Assembly (NCBI GenBank): GCA_003231035.1 | Contig: QIHU01000241.1 | Span: 1-32,230 of the forward strand | Length of the DNA: 32,230 nt | Reading direction: 5' to 3' | Origin: Acidobacteriota bacterium | GTDB lineage: Bacteria > Acidobacteriota > Thermoanaerobaculia > Multivoradales > SZUA-115 | In this document: positions 27,728 to 32,230 of the stretch, piece after piece | How positions within the stretch are numbered: position 1 is the stretch's first letter | How the letters are laid out: every line of letters begins with the position of its first letter | Translations under genes and position numbers: made by a program | The notes under the pieces: generated by a model | What the model was told of the DNA's origin: nothing | Databases searched by the model: none | The model's input: the letters and a program-made list of their open reading frames with translations, nothing else

Positions 27728-29482
27728 CTAGCCACAGATGGAGAACTTGTCGGAGCAACAATCGCCGAAGGAGGCGCAGGCGGAGTCGCACCAGCAGCCG
27801 CCCGGAGCCCGGCTGCCGCAGTTACCGGAGCAGGAGTTCGGGTTGCTCGGCGCTTCGCAGACGTCGACCCAGCTCAAGAAGCCGTAGTTGGGTCCGACGT
27901 TGCTAGCGCAAACCAGGCCGGTGTTGCACTGGGCGTCGCTATCGCAGTCGCCTTCGCCAGCGTCGCACTTGCAGCTATTGGTGCAGAAGCTGCCACCGCC
28001 GTTAGCGCCGACGTTGCAGCCGCCGGTCGCTGGATTGAGGTATTGCGAAACATTGGAGAAGTAGGCGGCGAGCGCGCCGTCGACAGTGGCCGCGCTACCG
28101 CAGGCGTTGCCGGGGTTCGAACCACAGGCGCCGGATAGTTGTCCGACCACCTGGCCGCTCGAGTTCAACACCGGCGAACCGCTGCTACCGCCTTCGGTGG
28201 CGCCGAAGTTCTTGCTTTGGTAAATTCGGTTGCCGCGAGTCCAGCCGGTGCAGGTGCCCACCGTGGTGTTGACGTTACTGGTCGAGTAGGACTGTGGGGC
28301 GCCCTTGGGGTGGTGGACTCGGAAGAGCGAGTTGCCATTGGAAAAGGCCACCGCGGCGGAGGTCCAACCGAGGAGGGTACTGCCGCTGGGAGCGGAGCCG
28401 TTGAGCCGCACAAAGGTGTAGTCGGCGGCGCTGCCGGTGGAAAGCAGGGTCGAACCGTTCACCGTGGGGACCGCCCCGCTGGGGTTGAAGCAGCTGCCAC
28501 CACACGAGGTGCTGAACTGAAAGAAGGCCTGCAAGCTGTTGGCCGAACTTGTGGTGCTGAAGCAATGGTTGGCGGTCAACAGGTAGGGGATGGTGGATGA
28601 ACCGTCGGTGTCGTTGAGTAGACCACCGCTACAAATGAAGGCGCTGGAGCCGACCACGAACTGCAAGTGCGCAACGGCGTTACGGGCGCCCTGAATCGCC
28701 GATGGAATCGACGAGCAGGAGGCGTTTTGAACGCAGCTAGCATTGAACGAGCAGAAGGCTTCGGGCAGGTTGGCGTTGTTGGGGTCGCGCATCACGCCGT
28801 AGAGGAAGCGCTCGCCGAGGTGGACGACGTCGGTGAGGTTGACCTTGGTGTTGTAGAGCGCGCGGAGGGCGTTGGGGCCGGTGTAGCGAATTTGCAGTCG
28901 CACTTCCTCGCCGACCAGCGTGTCCGACCAGAACTCACCGTGCTCGAAGATGCCGTTGCCGGTGTAGGGGCCGAAGGCTTCGCCGCCTTTGGAGTACACA
29001 AACATTTCGGCGCCCTTGGGAAGATCGGTGTCGGTAAAGTGGAGACGAACCGCTTTGGCGCCTTCGGAGCGGATCGTGGTGTACCAGGTGAACTCGGTGG
29101 GCTTGAGGCGCAGGATGCCGCCGGCCGGTCCGCGAACCGCGCGGCGGCCGAGGCGGATGTTGAGGTTGTCGAAACGGATGTTGGCGCTCAAGTCATTAGT
29201 CACCCCGACCAACAGCCGGCCTTGGGTTTGCGAGGCGCGCTCCATTCTTTCGAGATCTCCGATGGACGGCTTGACCCGCAGGCCGCGGGCTACTTCTCTG
29301 CCCTCCCGCGAAACCAGGCGCTCGCTCAACGCGGCGCGCTCGCTGGCGACCGCGATGGAGTCAAAGAGGCCAGGGATCTTTTCGGACTTCGTTTCACGAA
29401 CTTGAGCGCTGGCGGATAGGCTCATCATCAGGGCCAAGGCGGCAATACAAAGAGTGGGGGCCTTTGAACAATGTGGTGACAT
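27728..29482 (-). CDS. Secreted trypsin-like serine endopeptidase with C-terminal Cys-rich and somatomedin-B-like motif
   Basis: Signal peptide MSPHCSKAPTLCIAALALMMSLSASA; triad candidates TANHC, ADYTFVRL, GGSSGSPV; C-terminal CSGNCGSRAPGGCWCDSACASFGDCCSDKFSIC with 8 Cys. Confidence 0.88.
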   Translation of the reverse strand: MSPHCSKAPTLCIAALALMMSLSASAQVRETKSEKIPGLFDSIAVASERAALSERLVSREGREVARGLRVKPSIGDLERMERASQTQGRLLVGVTNDLSANIRFDNLNIRLGRRAVRGPAGGILRLKPTEFTWYTTIRSEGAKAVRLHFTDTDLPKGAEMFVYSKGGEAFGPYTGNGIFEHGEFWSDTLVGEEVRLQIRYTGPNALRALYNTKVNLTDVVHLGERFLYGVMRDPNNANLPEAFCSFNASCVQNASCSSIPSAIQGARNAVAHLQFVVGSSAFICSGGLLNDTDGSSTIPYLLTANHCFSTTSSANSLQAFFQFSTSCGGSCFNPSGAVPTVNGSTLLSTGSAADYTFVRLNGSAPSGSTLLGWTSAAVAFSNGNSLFRVHHPKGAPQSYSTSNVNTTVGTCTGWTRGNRIYQSKNFGATEGGSSGSPVLNSSGQVVGQLSGACGSNPGNACGSAATVDGALAAYFSNVSQYLNPATGGCNVGANGGGSFCTNSCKCDAGEGDCDSDAQCNTGLVCASNVGPNYGFLSWVDVCEAPSNPNSCSGNCGSRAPGGCWCDSACASFGDCCSDKFSICG

Positions 29483-29642
29483 TCACAAACTCCTCGATGA
29501 CCGATGGGCTACATGGGCCGACACACACCTCCGGCACTCGCCGTACAATGCGGCAAGGGGTACTCGGGCCGTGAGGCCGCGCACTCGGTCTAGTGCTGGA
29601 TGGTCCGAAGGCCCGAAGTCTTGTATCTGTCGGACGGTGACA

Positions 29643-29654
29643 CATGCTAGCATG
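29643..29654. promoter_or_regulatory. 12-bp perfect palindrome in divergent intergenic region, candidate operator
   Basis: CATGCTAGCATG reads identically on both strands; lies between the divergent peptidase and allantoinase genes. Confidence 0.35.
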
Positions 29655-29693
29655 GCTATGTAGCGTTGTGCAACTTGGTCTTGAAGTTTTTTT

Positions 29694-29711
29694 ACTGCGT
29701 CGACTGCGTCG
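29694..29711. repeat. 9-bp tandem repeat ACTGCGTCG x2 upstream of allantoinase
   Basis: ACTGCGTCG at 29694-29702 and 29703-29711, directly after a T7 run. Confidence 0.8.
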
Positions 29712-29779
29712 GCAGCGCGGGAAGGGACAATTTGCCAGATGAAGTTGTGGTACGACGGACGATGGGTGGAGGCTTTGGG

Positions 29780-31126
29780 GTGAGAGATCTGGTGATCATC
29801 AGCAGGCGAGTACTGACCGAGGACGGCTTGCGCCCGGCGGCGATCCACCTCGCCGAGGGCAAGATCCAGGCGATTAGCGATCTTGAGGCGGCTGGCGAAG
29901 GCCGCCGTCTCGATGTTGGTGAGGCGATGGTTTTTCCGGGGCTGGTCGACACCCATGTGCATGTCAACGAGCCGGGAAATACCGTTTGGGAAGGCTTCGA
30001 GACGGCCACCCGGGCGGCGGCGGCCGGCGGAGTGACGACCCTGGTCGACATGCCCCTCAACAGCCTACCGGTCACCACTAACCCCTCGGCGTTAGAGGCC
30101 AAGCAACGCCGAGCCGCTCGCCTAGCACGAGTCGACTACGGTTTCTGGGGTGGGCTCGTGCCGGGCAATCTGGATCAGCTGCAACCGCTCTTGGCAGGCG
30201 GAGTCCTCGGTTTCAAAGCTTTCTTGGTCGACTCCGGTCTAGCGGAATTTCCCTTGGTGACTGACGCCGATCTGCGCCCGGCGATGCACTGGCTCGCCGA
30301 GCACGATGTGCCCTTGCTGGTGCATGCTGAGGATCCCACGGTGATCGCTGGTGCGGCAGGCGCCGATTCGTCGCCGATGCATCGCTATGGCGACTATCTG
30401 GCCTCACGGCCCGACCAGGCGGAAGTGGTGGCCATCGAACGCATGATTCGGCTCTGCCGCGAGACCGGCTGTGCGGTACATGTCGTCCACTTAGCAACGG
30501 TGGAGGCCCTGCCCGCCTTGGCGCGGGCCCGTGCCGAGGGGCTGCCGATCACGGTCGAGAGTTGCCCGCATTACTTGACCTTCGCCGCCGAGGAGATCGC
30601 CAACGGGGCGACCCTCTTCAAGTGTGCGCCTCCCATTCGGAGCCGCGACAACCGCGAGGAGCTGTGGCGCGCCTTGCGCCAGGGGGAGATCGACCTGGTG
30701 GCGAGCGATCACTCGCCTTGTCCGCCTCCGCTCAAGCGGCAGGAGGAGGGCGACTTCCGAGCCGCCTGGGGGGGCATCGCCTCGCTCCAGTTGAACCTGC
30801 CCGCCGTGTGGACCGAGGCCTCGAAGCGAGGTGTGGCGATCGCGGAGCTAGGCCACTGGCTGTGCGCCGAGCCAGCCCGGCTGGCCGGCCTTCAAAGGCG
30901 CAAGGGGCGCATCGCACCCGGCTACGACGCCGATCTGGTGATCTGGGATCCCGACGCCACCTGGGTGGTGGAGGGAGCGGCGCTCGAACATCGTCACCCC
31001 ACCACCGCCTACGAGGGGCGCACTCTACGCGGCCGGGTGACGCAGACCCTGCTGCGCGGCGAGATCATCTTCGATCGCGGTAGCTTCCCCGGGGCAGCGA
31101 GCGGCCGCTGGCTGAGGCGGGGCTAG
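29780..31126 (+). CDS. allB: Allantoinase (dihydroorotase/amidohydrolase superfamily)
   Basis: FPGLVDTHVHVNEPG, AGGVTTLVDMPLNS, GFKAFLVDSG, LLVHAED, VHVVHLAT, ESCPHYLTF, VASDHSPCPP. GTG 29780 preceded by GGAGG (29768-29772); the frame is open upstream to 29666 and ATG 29762 is an alternative start. Confidence 0.88.
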   Translation: MRDLVIISRRVLTEDGLRPAAIHLAEGKIQAISDLEAAGEGRRLDVGEAMVFPGLVDTHVHVNEPGNTVWEGFETATRAAAAGGVTTLVDMPLNSLPVTTNPSALEAKQRRAARLARVDYGFWGGLVPGNLDQLQPLLAGGVLGFKAFLVDSGLAEFPLVTDADLRPAMHWLAEHDVPLLVHAEDPTVIAGAAGADSSPMHRYGDYLASRPDQAEVVAIERMIRLCRETGCAVHVVHLATVEALPALARARAEGLPITVESCPHYLTFAAEEIANGATLFKCAPPIRSRDNREELWRALRQGEIDLVASDHSPCPPPLKRQEEGDFRAAWGGIASLQLNLPAVWTEASKRGVAIAELGHWLCAEPARLAGLQRRKGRIAPGYDADLVIWDPDATWVVEGAALEHRHPTTAYEGRTLRGRVTQTLLRGEIIFDRGSFPGAASGRWLRRG

Positions 31127-31201
31127 CGTGGACTTCCTCGCCTTCGAGTCGGCTATGATTGGCCACCTTTTTTCAATCGTGGAAAGCGCACTACCCACGC
31201 C

Positions 31202-32230
31202 ATGAGCGACCCCTCCCCTCCTGAATTCACCCATCTGGTCGATCTGGCCAACGAACGCGTCGGCGGCCGAACGCTGGCGGCAAGCGATGACTTTTTCGCC
31301 GAGAAAGAGAATCTTCTCAAGGCGAAGGCGGCGATTTTTCTGCCCGACGAATACACCGATCGTGGCAAGTGGATGGATGGCTGGGAGTCGCGCCGCAAGC
31401 GGGATCCCGGCCATGACTGGTGTGTGATCCAGCTCGGGGTTCCGGGCCGCATCCAGGGACTCAACGTCGCTACCCACCATTTCAGCGGCAACCACCCGGA
31501 AGCCTTCTCACTCGATGCCTTGGCCCTCTCGGGCGACGAGTCGCCAGAGGTCGCGGGGTTGGAGTCGCACTGGGCCGAGATCGTCGCTCGCACCGCATTG
31601 AACGGCGACAGCGACAACTATTGTGCGGTGGAGAGCGGCGAGCGCTTCACCCACCTGCGGTTGCACGTCTATCCCGACGGTGGGGTGGCGCGGCTGCGGG
31701 TCTACGGCGAAGTGGCGCCGGACTGGACCTCCCTGGCAGCACGGCCGCGGGTCGACTTGGTGGCGGTCGAAAACGGGGGCCGTGCGGTGGATTGCAGCGA
31801 CCGGTACTTCAGCGATCCGAGCAACTTGACCATGCCGGGCCGGTCCACCTACATGGGGGATGGCTGGGAAACGCGGCGGCGGCGGGGGCCGGGCCATGAC
31901 TGGTGCATTCTCTCCCTGGGCCATCGCGGCGTGGTGGAAGAGGCGGTGGTGGACACCCACCAGTGGTGGACACCCACCATTTCAAGGGCAATTTCCCGGA
32001 AAGCTGCGCTCTCGAAGGGTGCGACGCCGCGGGAGCCTCCAGCGAAGAACTCCTGGATGAGCATCGCCCTTGGACTCCGCTGGTGGAACGCACCACCTTG
32101 GGAGGCGACCAAGAACATCGGTTCGCGGTGACCGCAGGGCAGCCCTTGACCCATGTTCGCTTGCGGATCTTTCCTGACGGCGGGGTCAGCCGATTGCGGC
32201 TCTTGGGGCGAGCGGTGGGCAGGGAGACGG
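31202..32230 (+). pseudogene. alc: Allantoicase, two repeated domains, frameshifted in the second domain by a 17-bp tandem duplication; 3' end outside window
   Basis: MDGWESRRKRDPGHDWCVIQLG and MGDGWETRRRRGPGHDWCILSLG are the paired domain motifs. After 31962 the original frame becomes unrelated. Frame 1 from 31963 reads VVDTHHFKGNFPESCALEG...ERTTLGGDQEHRFAVTAGQPLTHVRLRIFPDGGVSRLRLLG to the window end. Confidence 0.88.
31946..31979. repeat. Exact 17-bp tandem duplication GTGGTGGACACCCACCA x2
   Basis: Copies at 31946-31962 and 31963-31979 are identical and directly adjacent, inside the allantoicase coding region. Confidence 0.97.

Noticed and set aside
28667-29419. 250-aa plus-strand ORF antisense to the peptidase
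   Set aside because: Repetitive V/G/A-rich shadow of the peptidase gene, which has a signal peptide and triad motifs.
1-32230. CRISPR arrays, tRNA/rRNA genes, transposons or prophage
   Set aside because: No regularly spaced repeats, RNA gene signatures, transposase or integrase motifs seen on either strand by eye.

Overview
High-GC bacterial window dominated by one plus-strand operon-like block (about 1-27598). It holds four consecutive NRPS genes, the first cut by the window edge and frameshifted. These are followed by an MFS exporter, a DUF5916/CBM9-like outer-membrane beta-barrel protein, a B12-binding-type radical SAM enzyme (PhpK-like by eye) and a free-standing methyltransferase of the NRPS nMT type. 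A strong inverted repeat (27661-27695) separates this block from a convergent secreted trypsin-like protease with a C-terminal somatomedin-B-like Cys motif. Beyond a divergent intergenic region lie allantoinase and a two-domain allantoicase. Architecture read from motifs: ORF1 ...A-T-E*; ORF2 C-A-T-C-A-T; ORF3 C-A-T-C-A-T; ORF4 C-A-T-E*. Main observations: (1) both terminal epimerization-like domains (E*) have lost the catalytic His, and the other E motifs are lost in ORF1 or partly lost in ORF4; (2) each E* follows an A domain with a glycine-like specificity code, for which epimerization would be meaningless; (3) no thioesterase or reductase is visible, so product release is unexplained; (4) ORF1 carries a frameshift that matches a 14-nt loss when compared with a sister A domain in the same window; (5) allantoicase is broken by an exact 17-bp tandem duplication, and removing one copy restores the frame to the window end. 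Domain and family names come from motif recognition by eye; no database search was run.
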